Assembly: GCF_002072105.2 (NCBI RefSeq)
Contig: NZ_MTBC01000001.1
Coordinates: 124,001-188,000 of the forward strand
Source of the DNA: Croceivirga radicis
GTDB taxonomy: Bacteria; Bacteroidota; Bacteroidia; Flavobacteriales; Flavobacteriaceae
DNA: 64,000 nucleotides
Direction of reading: 5' to 3'
Made by a program: the position numbers and the translations under genes
Part shown: positions 25,213 to 34,115 of the stretch, one piece after another
Position numbering within the stretch: the stretch's first letter is position 1
Layout: each line of letters begins with the position of its first letter
Notes under the pieces: generated by a model
What the model was told of the DNA's origin: nothing
The model's input: the letters and a program-made list of their open reading frames with translations, nothing else
Database searches by the model: none

Positions 25213-26598
25213 TTATCGGCTACCCAATCCTCGGGTTAACCATCCTCCCTTGGCTACGGTTGCAATGGAGTACGGCGTAATCCAAAACAGGCCAAAGGTG
25301 AAAAAAATACTATAAGAATAGGCCCAGAAAGATTCTACCCAATTGTAACGCTTTGCATAGAACAAAACCGAAAAACTAGATAATAGTAGAATACTCACCA
25401 TAGACGACCCTAGAAATAACAAGGGTTGGGTTACTATAAAGAATACCATAAAAATAAATAACGGGTAACTCATAAGAATTTTTAGCACCTGGCTGGTAAA
25501 CAATAAGCGGGCACCAGATTTACTAAAGTTCCTAAAATTGGTAAAGATGAATTTAGACATCTCTAATACCTCTCTTACATTGCTCCTATCCCATCTAATA
25601 AACATCTTGTACAACCCCTTATACCGTTCTGGCACATTGGTGTAACAATACGCGTTACTCTGGAACAAAACACTTTTTCCTTGTTTTAACACCATGTTGG
25701 TCAAGGCTTGGTCTTCTCCAATATCTGAGGGCTTACCCATAAATTGCTGGTGTATCCAATCTTCCTTGCAAGCCATAATGGCCTCCCTTTTATAGGCAGC
25801 CAAAGCTCCTGGGGTACACAATACGGTATTTACGTTGCTTTCTGCAGAGCGAATAAACTCAAAACTCAACACAAAACTTACATCTAACATTTTGGGCAAC
25901 AAGGCTTTCTTATTATTAAGTACCCGGATGTTCCCTGCTACTGCACCACAATTTTTGTTTACCACAAATGGGCTAACCAAATTGCGTAGGGTATCCTTGT
26001 CTACCACACTATCACTATCTACCGTAACAAACACTTCGCCCGTAGCCAAATCAAACGCACGGTATAGTGCATGGCGTTTGCCCATATTCTTAGGTTGTTG
26101 GTAAATTTCTACACGGTTACCCAATTCTGCTTTTGCTTTTTGCATCCACTGCCAGGTATCGTCCTTACTCCCATCATCTATAGAAACAATTTGTAATTTT
26201 TCCTCGGGAAAATCGCTCGCAACCAAACTCACCAAAGTATCGTAAACCTGTTTACCCTCGTTATATGCTGGTACAATTACCGTACTAGTGGGCAGTTCAT
26301 CATTGGTTACCCCTGCCACAGGTTTATATTTAATGTAATTATACAAAGTGTAAATAAAGAAGAAACCACGGAATAACAACAACCCAAAAGCAACCAACAA
26401 AAAATAATAGCCAAGGGTAGAGTTGCGTTGTTCTTGATTAAACTGTGTAAAATCTTCCTGTAAAACGTACACCAAATAAATAGACCCCAACATTAGGGCA
26501 AAAGAACTTCCCTTGATAAAAACAGACCAAGCATCTGCAGTAGTAAAAAAAGTATTGACCCAATTTCTAACAGATCGTTTATTGTAGTTTTGAACCAT
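25213..26598 (-). CDS. family 2 glycosyltransferase, processive membrane type
   Basis: A 461-residue inner-membrane enzyme. Two N-terminal helices (about residues 27-46, 64-85) precede a GT-A catalytic domain with VPAYNEGKQ, SIDDGSKDDTW, TVDSDSVVDKDT (metal-binding DxD) and GEDQALTNM. A QxxRW-like IRWDRSNVRE motif follows, and then three or four C-terminal helices. The architecture resembles PgaC/NodC N-acetylglucosaminyltransferases and hyaluronan-type synthases. It has no obvious operon partner; the next gene is divergent across 286 bp. The product polysaccharide is unknown. Confidence 0.88.
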   Translation of the reverse strand: MVQNYNKRSVRNWVNTFFTTADAWSVFIKGSSFALMLGSIYLVYVLQEDFTQFNQEQRNSTLGYYFLLVAFGLLLFRGFFFIYTLYNYIKYKPVAGVTNDELPTSTVIVPAYNEGKQVYDTLVSLVASDFPEEKLQIVSIDDGSKDDTWQWMQKAKAELGNRVEIYQQPKNMGKRHALYRAFDLATGEVFVTVDSDSVVDKDTLRNLVSPFVVNKNCGAVAGNIRVLNNKKALLPKMLDVSFVLSFEFIRSAESNVNTVLCTPGALAAYKREAIMACKEDWIHQQFMGKPSDIGEDQALTNMVLKQGKSVLFQSNAYCYTNVPERYKGLYKMFIRWDRSNVREVLEMSKFIFTNFRNFSKSGARLLFTSQVLKILMSYPLFIFMVFFIVTQPLLFLGSSMVSILLLSSFSVLFYAKRYNWVESFWAYSYSIFFTFGLFWITPYSIATVAKGGWLTRGLGSR

Positions 26599-26884
26599 TT
26601 TGTTACTTAGTAATAGTTATAATTAGTGTTCCCTTGTGGGTGCTCGTTCTGTTTTACGAGCCATTGGGTTCATTGGATTATTTCTTGGCAATCTTTAACA
26701 CTAGTTCACGTTTTATTAAGCAATCATATTCGCAACGTTAGCTTAGACAAATTACCATTAGTATAAATTTTTATGCTCCTTATTATCAAATAGATAAGAC
26801 TTACGCCAAAAATTGACATGTTTTCTATTTTTTACAGCCTAGCCTTTTTAGTATCTTTCTCTAGACAACTTTAAACTAAACCAA

Positions 26885-28309
26885 ATGCAAAGACGAAATT
26901 TTATTAAAAACGCGGCTGCGGGTACTGCAGCCTTCTCCATTGTACCCAGTTTTGTGCTAGGCAAAAACCATGTTCCCCCAAGTGATACCTTGTACGTGAG
27001 CGCATTTGGCGTAGGTGGGCGTGGTAGCGGTGTCATAGAAGGCCTACAGAACACTGGCAAAGTAAAATTTGTTTCTTTCTGTGATGTAGATGACCGCCGT
27101 GCGGCAGATACCTATGCCAAATATCCAGATGTAAAGCGTTATAAAGATTTTAGAAAGGTTTATGACCAGCACCTTTCTGAGATAGATGCCATTATGGTAG
27201 CCACCCCAGACCATACCCATGCCACTATTGCACTGCCTTTTATGAAAGCTAAAAAGCATGCGTATGTAGAAAAGCCTTTGGCGCATAACATACATGAGGC
27301 CCGCTTAATGACCCAAATAGCAAAAGAAAACGGTATTGTTACCCAAATGGGCAACCAAGGCGCCAGTAGCGATGATAGTAGAATTGCTAGAGAATGGGTA
27401 GAATCTGGTGTAATTGGTAAAATACATACCATAGATTGTTGGACCAACAGACCTGTATGGCCTCAAGGGGTTGCCCTACCGTCTAAAAAAGATAGGATTC
27501 CTAAAGGCTTGGATTGGGACCTTTGGCTAGGCCCTGCAGCCATGCGAGATTATAACGATAGGTACTTACCATTTAAATGGCGTGGCTTTTGGGACTTTGG
27601 AACCGGAGCTCTGGGCGATATGGGGTGTCACATTATGGAAACGCCCTTTAGCGTGCTAGACCTAGGTTATCCCAAAGAAGCCGAAGCAAGTTGTACAACC
27701 GTTTGGGTGGGCGATTTTGTAGAGGGAGATTATAGCCATTCTTGCCCACCTTCTTCTAAAATACATTTAAAGTTTGAACACGATTACCACGGCGCCATTC
27801 AACTAAACTGGTTTGATGGTGGTATTAAACCAGACCTACCAGATGAACTTAAAGATGGTGAAACTATTGGCAATGGCGATGGCGGCACTGTTATGTATGG
27901 TGAAAAAGGCATAATTGTTACGGATACCTACTCACAAAACGCACGATTGTTACCTTCTAATTTAAACGAACTGTACCAACAACCCAAAGCCAAATATGCA
28001 CGGATACCTGGCGGGATGAACGGACACATCCAAAACTTTGTAGAAGGATGCCTAACCGGAAGTGAAACGTCTTCTAATTTTGAAAAAGCAGGCAAACTTA
28101 CCGAGACGGTACTTATGGGTAACCTTGCGGTACGTGCGTACCAATACAAAAAATTAAAACCTGGCAAAAAAGTAGGCGATTGGGACCCGTATATGTACGA
28201 GGGCCGAAGAAAACTACATTGGGATGGTGATAATATGCGCATAACCAATTACGAAAAGGCCAACGAATGGGTAGGCCGTAAGTATAGAACTGGTTGGGAA
28301 CTTTCTTAA
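26885..28309 (+). CDS. Tat-exported Gfo/Idh/MocA family oxidoreductase
   Basis: A 474-residue protein with a twin-Arg-type signal (MQRRNFIKNAAAGTAAFSIV). FGVGGRGSG is the Rossmann loop, ATPDHTHA a typical strand, VEKPLAHN (EKP 129-131) the catalytic lysine site, and GDMGCH the Asp/His pair. The long C-terminal region (LDWDLWLGPA, YHGAIQLNWFDGG) is typical of exported bacteroidete members that use tightly bound NAD on carbohydrate substrates. A single-gene unit with a good intrinsic terminator. It is a paralogue of the protein at 42870-44291. Confidence 0.9.
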   Translation: MQRRNFIKNAAAGTAAFSIVPSFVLGKNHVPPSDTLYVSAFGVGGRGSGVIEGLQNTGKVKFVSFCDVDDRRAADTYAKYPDVKRYKDFRKVYDQHLSEIDAIMVATPDHTHATIALPFMKAKKHAYVEKPLAHNIHEARLMTQIAKENGIVTQMGNQGASSDDSRIAREWVESGVIGKIHTIDCWTNRPVWPQGVALPSKKDRIPKGLDWDLWLGPAAMRDYNDRYLPFKWRGFWDFGTGALGDMGCHIMETPFSVLDLGYPKEAEASCTTVWVGDFVEGDYSHSCPPSSKIHLKFEHDYHGAIQLNWFDGGIKPDLPDELKDGETIGNGDGGTVMYGEKGIIVTDTYSQNARLLPSNLNELYQQPKAKYARIPGGMNGHIQNFVEGCLTGSETSSNFEKAGKLTETVLMGNLAVRAYQYKKLKPGKKVGDWDPYMYEGRRKLHWDGDNMRITNYEKANEWVGRKYRTGWELS

Positions 28310-28326
28310 AACTGTTTTTAATTTGG

Positions 28327-28354
28327 AAAACCGGGAGCCAAGCTCTCGGTTTTT
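28327..28354 (+). terminator. intrinsic terminator after exported oxidoreductase
   Basis: AAAACCGGGAGC pairs with GCTCTCGGTTTT around CAA, ending in a run of T. The rest of the 28310-28629 gap is A/T-rich and I see nothing else definite in it. Confidence 0.85.
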
Positions 28355-28629
28355 ACTTTATTGTTTCTCAAGTTTCTTTTAAGTGGTAAATGCTCTTTGT
28401 TTGGTTTGAAAAAGATTATTTAATCCTCAGAACAATCTTTCTTTCTACCGGGATGCAATACGCTTTTTAAAGTGTTAAGGTTCATAAACAACTTCAGCAT
28501 ACGGTCTAAAGAGAAACAACCTTATTTTTAACGTTAATAACTTAAATAAATTGATGGTTTATAAACTTCTGTTTTACAATCATTTGGTGTTACTTTATGG
28601 CTTCTTATAACTAATTAAAAAATTATACT

Positions 28630-29052
28630 ATGTACTTTAAAATTGGTCTACTAGCTCTTTTATTAAGTAACATAGCCCCTAAAATCAATAACATGGATGC
28701 TACACCACCAAGCCATAAAGCCACTTGTATAGCTTACCTAGAGAAATATGCGGCTAAAGACCTAAAAGGCGTTGCGGACCTATTTGCGGACGATATTGTT
28801 TTGCGCGACTGGAAAATTAGAGTTGTAGGTAAAGAACTAGCCGTTAGCGAAACCAAAAAGAACTTTAAAAACGCCGAATCTTTATCCATAGACATACTGC
28901 ATCTACATGAAAGTGAAAATACGGTAGCAGCAGAATTAAAAATAGTGGTAAACAACACAGAGGTATTGTACGTAGTAGACATTATTACGTTTAATGATTC
29001 CGGAAAAATTACCTCCATCCGTGCCTATTTAGGACGAGGCGACGAAGAGTAA
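28630..29052 (+). CDS. SnoaL-like/NTF2-fold protein, probably exported
   Basis: A 140-residue protein. The first 15 residues are hydrophobic (IGLLALLLSNIAP) and may be a signal peptide. The remainder, beginning CIAYLEKYAAKDLKGVADLFADDIVLRDW, is the classic opening of the SnoaL/NTF2-like fold, and it ends FNDSGKITSIRAYLGRGDEE. Members are polyketide cyclases, ester hydrolases or ligand-binding proteins; the function here is open. The next gene, a GNAT enzyme, starts 40 bp later. Confidence 0.82.
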   Translation: MYFKIGLLALLLSNIAPKINNMDATPPSHKATCIAYLEKYAAKDLKGVADLFADDIVLRDWKIRVVGKELAVSETKKNFKNAESLSIDILHLHESENTVAAELKIVVNNTEVLYVVDIITFNDSGKITSIRAYLGRGDEE

Positions 29053-29092
29053 ACTATCATAAAACTGGTATACAAACCCTTAAGGCTTACAC

Positions 29093-29662
29093 GTGATAGA
29101 TTTTAATAAAACCATAGTTACAGAAAAAATTGTTCTAAGGCCTATGCAATTAGAAGATTTTGAAGCTATGAAAACACTTACTTTGGATACCCAAATGTGG
29201 TATTATTTCACGGCCGATTTATCCAACGAAGCTACCTTAAAAAACTGGATTACCACCGCAATCAAAAACCGTGAGCAACAAAAAGAATTGCCTTTTACAC
29301 TTGTAGACCCAATTAACGGCGCAGTTATAGGCACTACCCGTATTGGAAATATTTCTGTCAAGGATTGCCGTGTAGAAATTGGTTGGACGTGGATTGCCAA
29401 GGCATACCAAGGTACTGGGATTAACAGCTTGGTAAAAAGACTACTTTTCAACTACCTCTTCACAGAAACAGGAACCCTACGCATAGAATTTAAAACAGAT
29501 GTGCTTAACATTGCTGCCCGTAAAGGCATGGAAAAAGTAGGTCTGATAAAAGAAGGAGTATTACGTAGCCATACCCTAATGACCAACAACCGTAGAAGGG
29601 ATACCGTGTATTATAGCATTCTTAAAGAAGAGTGGGAAAGTATGCTCCCCAACTACGCTTAA
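29093..29662 (+). CDS. GNAT family N-acetyltransferase (RimJ/RimL type)
   Basis: A 189-residue cytoplasmic protein starting at GTG. ITEKIVLRPM-like opening (VTEKIVLRPMQLEDFEAM), GTTRIGNI and VEIGWTWIAKAYQGTGI form the acetyl-CoA-binding region of the RimJ/RimL branch, with RKGMEKVGLIKEGVLR near the end. It probably acetylates a protein N-terminus or small amine. No closer partner is visible than the SnoaL-like gene upstream. Confidence 0.88.
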   Translation: MIDFNKTIVTEKIVLRPMQLEDFEAMKTLTLDTQMWYYFTADLSNEATLKNWITTAIKNREQQKELPFTLVDPINGAVIGTTRIGNISVKDCRVEIGWTWIAKAYQGTGINSLVKRLLFNYLFTETGTLRIEFKTDVLNIAARKGMEKVGLIKEGVLRSHTLMTNNRRRDTVYYSILKEEWESMLPNYA

Positions 29663-29745
29663 GCAGCCAGCACAATAACGTTATTAAAAAAGAACTCTTT
29701 AACCAACAGTTTACAGCAGCACAAGATGCTTAAAATACTTAGCTA

Positions 29746-30369
29746 TTAAATCCATGCAAGGCCCTTGGGTTGATAGGTAAGCCAACCCGTTAAGCTATAC
29801 CGATCCTTGTGAGATTTTAATACCGCATGGGGTACTACTCCACTTTTAAATAGTACACATCTGTTGCCAAGCGGCTGTATCAAACTCAAAGATTTATCAG
29901 GTTCAAAAATTTCCAATTCACCCCCATCACCAGTTTTCCACCCATCGTTTAAATAAACAATCATGGTAATCATGCGGTTACTTCGTTCTTCAAACTGATC
30001 TAAATGGCGTGCGTAATGCCCACCCGGAGGATAATGCGCTAAATGAAACTCGTGCCCAGACAAACTTAAATAACAGTAGCGGTTTAGCACATTTTTAGTC
30101 TCTTGTACTAAATGCCAAAAAGAATTTAAGTCAACATCTCTATTGGCATCTAACCAGTACGTTTTATCTCCCCTAATTTTTGTGCGTACTTGGTGGTTAT
30201 CCAAACTACCAATACCAGCCTGTGTAAATAGTTCTTGATGTTCTACAAAGTAATTTTTTAAGGTAGTATAAAGTGGTTGGCTCAAAAAATGGTCTACCAC
30301 TACGTAATGCTTATCAGAAAGCTCGTCTATCCATTCGAGCCAATCTTCAAGGTTATGAAAGTCTGTCAC
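29746..30369 (-). CDS. 2-oxoglutarate/Fe(II)-dependent oxygenase (prolyl 4-hydroxylase-like)
   Basis: A 207-residue cytoplasmic enzyme. The iron ligands are His and Asp in YARHLDQFEE and His in VVPHAVLKSHKDRYSLTGWL, with an Arg in that last motif binding 2-oxoglutarate. ITMIVYLNDGWKTGDGGELEIF is the typical double-stranded beta-helix core of the P4Hc family. It hydroxylates a protein or small-molecule side chain; the substrate is unknown. Confidence 0.9.
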   Translation of the reverse strand: MTDFHNLEDWLEWIDELSDKHYVVVDHFLSQPLYTTLKNYFVEHQELFTQAGIGSLDNHQVRTKIRGDKTYWLDANRDVDLNSFWHLVQETKNVLNRYCYLSLSGHEFHLAHYPPGGHYARHLDQFEERSNRMITMIVYLNDGWKTGDGGELEIFEPDKSLSLIQPLGNRCVLFKSGVVPHAVLKSHKDRYSLTGWLTYQPKGLAWI

Positions 30370-30549
30370 TTACATTTATAAAAAATAGCGCGCAAAAGTA
30401 AACTTATTTAGTATATGGCAGTGGTTTTTATTTTAATTTTTATAGCTAAACACCAATTTGCCAAACTACTAAATGAAAGCCTAGACAAACTTAGCATAGC
30501 AAAGAACAAGGTTACTTTGTGTTAATTCATTAAATGGAATTATACGGCG

Positions 30550-31623
30550 TTAAAACAGCTTTAATTGACCATCTTTATAGGCCTCATGCAAATCTGTACG
30601 TAGCCTAGGAAATTGTCTTCCCTTAAAATATTTTGCCTTGGCCAAATGTGCCATTTGCTGTATTTGCTGGGCAACGGCGCCATCACCTTTCATTCTACTT
30701 CCAAAACGGCTATCATTTAACTGTCCGCCATGGCATTGTGCTATTAAACTTAACACTTTCTCTGCCCGGTCTGGCATCGTTTTGTAGAGCCAGTCTTTAA
30801 AAATAGTGCCAATTACTCCATTGAGCCGCACAACGGTATAACCAAATGAACGTGCGCCACAAGCAGCCACTGCTTTGGCCAAATCTAGTACTTCATGACT
30901 ATTTATTCCCGGTATAATTGGTGCCAGCATGGCATTTACAGGAATGCCCTCTTTAGACAATTGTTCTATAGCTTGCAAACGCTTTTTTATAGTGGTTGTC
31001 CTTGGTTCTAATAACCTACGGGTATGTTCATCTAAAGAAGTTATAGAAAGATTTACACCTACCAAACCCAAGGCATTAAGTTCTTTTAATACATCCAAGT
31101 CTCGCAAGACCAAAGCATTCTTGGTAATAATTCCCACGGGCTGCCTGTACTTTAAAAATACTTTTAAACAGGCACGTGTAAGTTCAAAATCTTTCTCTAC
31201 CGGTTGGTAGCAATCCGTATTACCAGAGAGCACTATGGTATTGGCTTGCCAACTCTTTTTACTTAAATGGGCCTCTAACAGCTTAGGCGCATCTTTTTTT
31301 ACTAAGATTTGCTGTTCAAAATCCTTACCGGCGCTATACCCCCAATACTCATGACTGTTACGGGCATAGCAATAAATACATCCATGCTCGCAGCCCTGAT
31401 ACGGATTTAGACTGTACTCCATACCTACGTCCGGACTAGCAACCCTATTCACTATGGTCTTAGGAAAAATAGGGGTTATTTTGGTTTTATTAGAAACCGC
31501 ATCTTCACCAGATAAACGGCAATATTCTAAAAAATCGTCTCGTTGTTCGTGAACGTCTTTTAAAAATTTGTTGTGCACGTTTAGTTGTGCTCCACGGCCT
31601 TTTTGATAGGAAGTATGTGACAA
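30550..31623 (-). CDS. PA0069-family radical SAM protein
   Basis: A 357-residue cytoplasmic enzyme. The 4Fe-4S cluster motif is CEHGCIYCYAR (CxxxCxxC) within NPYQGCEHGCIYCYARNSHEYWG. VLSGNTDCYQPVEKDFELTR and LRDLDVLKELNALGLVGVNLSITSLDE follow, as in spore-photoproduct-lyase-like and PA0069-type proteins. The opening YQKGRGAQLN is the family N-terminus. The start codon is TTG (31621-31623), and it is formed by the end of the T-run of an intrinsic terminator; no in-frame ATG lies nearby. The reaction is unknown. Confidence 0.88.
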   Translation of the reverse strand: MSHTSYQKGRGAQLNVHNKFLKDVHEQRDDFLEYCRLSGEDAVSNKTKITPIFPKTIVNRVASPDVGMEYSLNPYQGCEHGCIYCYARNSHEYWGYSAGKDFEQQILVKKDAPKLLEAHLSKKSWQANTIVLSGNTDCYQPVEKDFELTRACLKVFLKYRQPVGIITKNALVLRDLDVLKELNALGLVGVNLSITSLDEHTRRLLEPRTTTIKKRLQAIEQLSKEGIPVNAMLAPIIPGINSHEVLDLAKAVAACGARSFGYTVVRLNGVIGTIFKDWLYKTMPDRAEKVLSLIAQCHGGQLNDSRFGSRMKGDGAVAQQIQQMAHLAKAKYFKGRQFPRLRTDLHEAYKDGQLKLF

Positions 31624-31660
31624 AAAAAAGGATTTATTCCAAATTTATGGAATAAATCCT
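31621..31660 (-). terminator. terminator of the 31685-33229 gene, abutting the next start codon
   Basis: AGGATTTATTCCA (31629-31641) has its exact inverse at 31648-31660. The minus strand then reads eight T followed by G, and the last TTG of this run is the start of the radical SAM gene. Confidence 0.75.
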
Positions 31661-31684
31661 ATAGTTAATTATTTTTAACGTTTA

Positions 31685-33229
31685 CTAGAAGGCAACTTTG
31701 ACCAACTGTTTTTTGCTACCGCGTTTGGCATAAAACAACATGGTATCGTCTTTTTTACTAGTAAAAGGCATAGAAACCATTAAAGGTAATCTCGCTTCTT
31801 TACCATCTATAATTTTTTTGTAGGTCATTTTACCTTGTGCATCTAATGATATGGTAAACACGTTCCTATTTTGGGTTAGCCCTTGTTTAAAGATCATTCT
31901 TTCGTTATTGATCAACTGCGGATTTTCAGCAGCAGTACAAATAAAGAAATACGTATTACCATCCTTACTAAAAGAGCTGTAAGAAGCATAAGCCTCATCT
32001 CCTTGCGTAACTTCTGATTTGTTTACGTTACGTACCCATATTAAATCGCCATTGGCTTTTAATTTGGCGCTCATAATATCATTATAATGAAAACGCTCTA
32101 CCTGCATACGTTGCCCAGCACCGGTTCTGTACATACTATTGGTTACAAAATACTCTTCTGCATTAAAAAGAATGTTACCCTCTTCTGTAATGTCTACCCC
32201 TTTAAACACTAGATTTTTAATAACCCGGTTATCTTCCCTACCAAACTTATCAAACATAAAATCTTCTGTAAACGGATGGTGCTTTTGGTTGGTTAAAGCC
32301 AATGCGTTTTTGTCTACCTCATAAAAAGATATCCCGTTATACCGATTATCTTTACGATCCGCATAGAACCCAACACATTTAACAACGTTACCTTCTAAAA
32401 TGGGATACAAAGCTTCTGGATAAATACCGGGTTGTGTAAAATCTTGGGTTTGTATACCTGTAGGGCCTACTTTCATTAATTCATATTGGTACTTGCGCTC
32501 GTCTACTTTAAACCTACGCTTTTTAAAATATGCTTTCCCAATTAAAAAAGCTTCGCTCAAATCATCTGAAAGCGCCAACTGCTCAAAGGCATAATTTTTC
32601 TCTTCGGCCTCGGTATTAAAATCTACCTCCCAACGTTTTTTAAAGCTGGTATCGAACATGTGTAGCGTATGGTTCTCTTCTTTACCCTTGGCATGATCCG
32701 TACTTATTACAAAACCTGATCTATCCCTATTGAACAGTAAAGTGGTAGAAAAACCGTTATTAAAATTTCTATTGTAGTAGTTTTTACCATAAGCACCCTC
32801 TACAACTTTGGTTTCTATGCTATAAAAACGTTCTGTTGTAAAATTCATATTGGTAGTTGCCGTTTTGTGCACCCAATACTCATATTGGCCTTTATTGTAA
32901 TCGTAATTAAAAAAGATTAGGTTAAGGGTGCCATTTTTTACAAAGCCATCAATAAATTGCATATCCCTGAACTTGTAATTGTATTCAGAAATTAGGTTTA
33001 AATCTTTATCATAACGCTCTATTAAATAGCCTTTTGGCTTTAAGATTAGTCCTTGAAAATAAGAACGCACCAAGATGTAACCGTTATCGCCATCTTCAGC
33101 TATGGTAACCAAATTAGAATAGCGGTGGCGATCATTGTACTTTTCGCCAAAGCTATATGTTATCGGCATTTCTTGCGCCGTTACCATGACGGCCAAAAAA
33201 AGTGTTAGGTAAACTATAAGATTTTTCAT
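31685..33229 (-). CDS. hypothetical secreted protein
   Basis: A 514-residue protein with a signal peptide (MKNLIVYLTLFLAVMVTAQ). The rest is beta-rich with recurring blade-like segments (YLIERYDKDLNLISEYNYKF, HTLHMFDTSFKKRWEVDF, FYEVDKNALALTNQKHH). This suggests a beta-propeller in the periplasm or outer envelope, but no named repeat can be assigned. It lies 25 bp downstream of an enoyl-CoA hydratase gene on the same strand and ends at a strong terminator. I do not recognise the family. Confidence 0.75.
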   Translation of the reverse strand: MKNLIVYLTLFLAVMVTAQEMPITYSFGEKYNDRHRYSNLVTIAEDGDNGYILVRSYFQGLILKPKGYLIERYDKDLNLISEYNYKFRDMQFIDGFVKNGTLNLIFFNYDYNKGQYEYWVHKTATTNMNFTTERFYSIETKVVEGAYGKNYYNRNFNNGFSTTLLFNRDRSGFVISTDHAKGKEENHTLHMFDTSFKKRWEVDFNTEAEEKNYAFEQLALSDDLSEAFLIGKAYFKKRRFKVDERKYQYELMKVGPTGIQTQDFTQPGIYPEALYPILEGNVVKCVGFYADRKDNRYNGISFYEVDKNALALTNQKHHPFTEDFMFDKFGREDNRVIKNLVFKGVDITEEGNILFNAEEYFVTNSMYRTGAGQRMQVERFHYNDIMSAKLKANGDLIWVRNVNKSEVTQGDEAYASYSSFSKDGNTYFFICTAAENPQLINNERMIFKQGLTQNRNVFTISLDAQGKMTYKKIIDGKEARLPLMVSMPFTSKKDDTMLFYAKRGSKKQLVKVAF

Positions 33230-33254
33230 GTGGGACGTTTGTTTCTTTTAGTTA

Positions 33255-34037
33255 TTATGATCCTGGAAAATTGGCTTTTCGCTTTTCTAAAAAGGCGGTT
33301 GTGCCTTCTTTAAAGTCATCTGTACCAAAACAAGTACCAAAGGCTTCTACTTCAACGGCAAAACCATCTTTTTCAGGATTATAACCCGCATTTACGGCTT
33401 TTATTGCTTGCGCGATGGCTACAGAGGAATTATTCATGATTTTTCCGGCCAATTTTGTACAAAGGGGCATTAATTCTTCTTGAGGCACTACATAATTGAC
33501 CAATCCGTTTTGCAACGCTTTTTGAGCATCTATCATACCCGCGGTCATAATCATTTCCATGGCCAATCCCTTACCTACCAGTTGTGGCAAACGTTGGGTA
33601 CCCCCATAGCCAGGTATTACCCCCAGAGAGACTTCTGGTAAGCCCATTTTGGCATTGTCGCTGGCTACTCTAAAATGGCAGGCCATTGCCAACTCCAAAC
33701 CGCCTCCTAAAGCAAAACCGTTTACGGCCGCTATTACGGGCTTGGACAAGTTTTGAACAAAATCGAATAAAATCTTTTGACCTTTAGAAGCTAGTTGAGC
33801 GCCTTGTTTTACCGCAAAATCGGCAAATTCAGATATATCTGCACCAGCAACAAAAGCCTTTTCGCCACTACCGGTAATAATTATAACCTTTGTACTAGCA
33901 TCTTCTTCTAACTCTTTAAAGGCATTGTGCAGTTCCTCAATGGTTTCTTTGTTAAGCGCATTTAATTTTTTAGGGCGATCTATGGTTATTGTAGCCAGAC
34001 CATTTTCTTCTTCTATGTAGATGTTATTGTAATCCAT
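33255..34037 (-). CDS. enoyl-CoA hydratase/isomerase family protein
   Basis: A 260-residue cytoplasmic crotonase. FVAGADISEFA and NGFALGGGLELAMACHFRVAS form the CoA-binding and oxyanion-hole region. Glu residues in LGGGLELA and MGLPEVSLGVIPGYGGTQRL correspond to the two catalytic acids of true hydratases. It hydrates 2-enoyl-CoA in fatty-acid or amino-acid breakdown. It is 78 bp downstream of a histidine kinase gene and is followed by the secreted 514-residue protein. Confidence 0.92.
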   Translation of the reverse strand: MDYNNIYIEEENGLATITIDRPKKLNALNKETIEELHNAFKELEEDASTKVIIITGSGEKAFVAGADISEFADFAVKQGAQLASKGQKILFDFVQNLSKPVIAAVNGFALGGGLELAMACHFRVASDNAKMGLPEVSLGVIPGYGGTQRLPQLVGKGLAMEMIMTAGMIDAQKALQNGLVNYVVPQEELMPLCTKLAGKIMNNSSVAIAQAIKAVNAGYNPEKDGFAVEVEAFGTCFGTDDFKEGTTAFLEKRKANFPGS

Positions 34038-34115
34038 GTAGCTTAATTTTAGTTGTTGTTATTATCAGCTAGGATAAAGTTAAGCATTGAAGCACAAAAC
34101 AAGGCAAGGTTTAGC

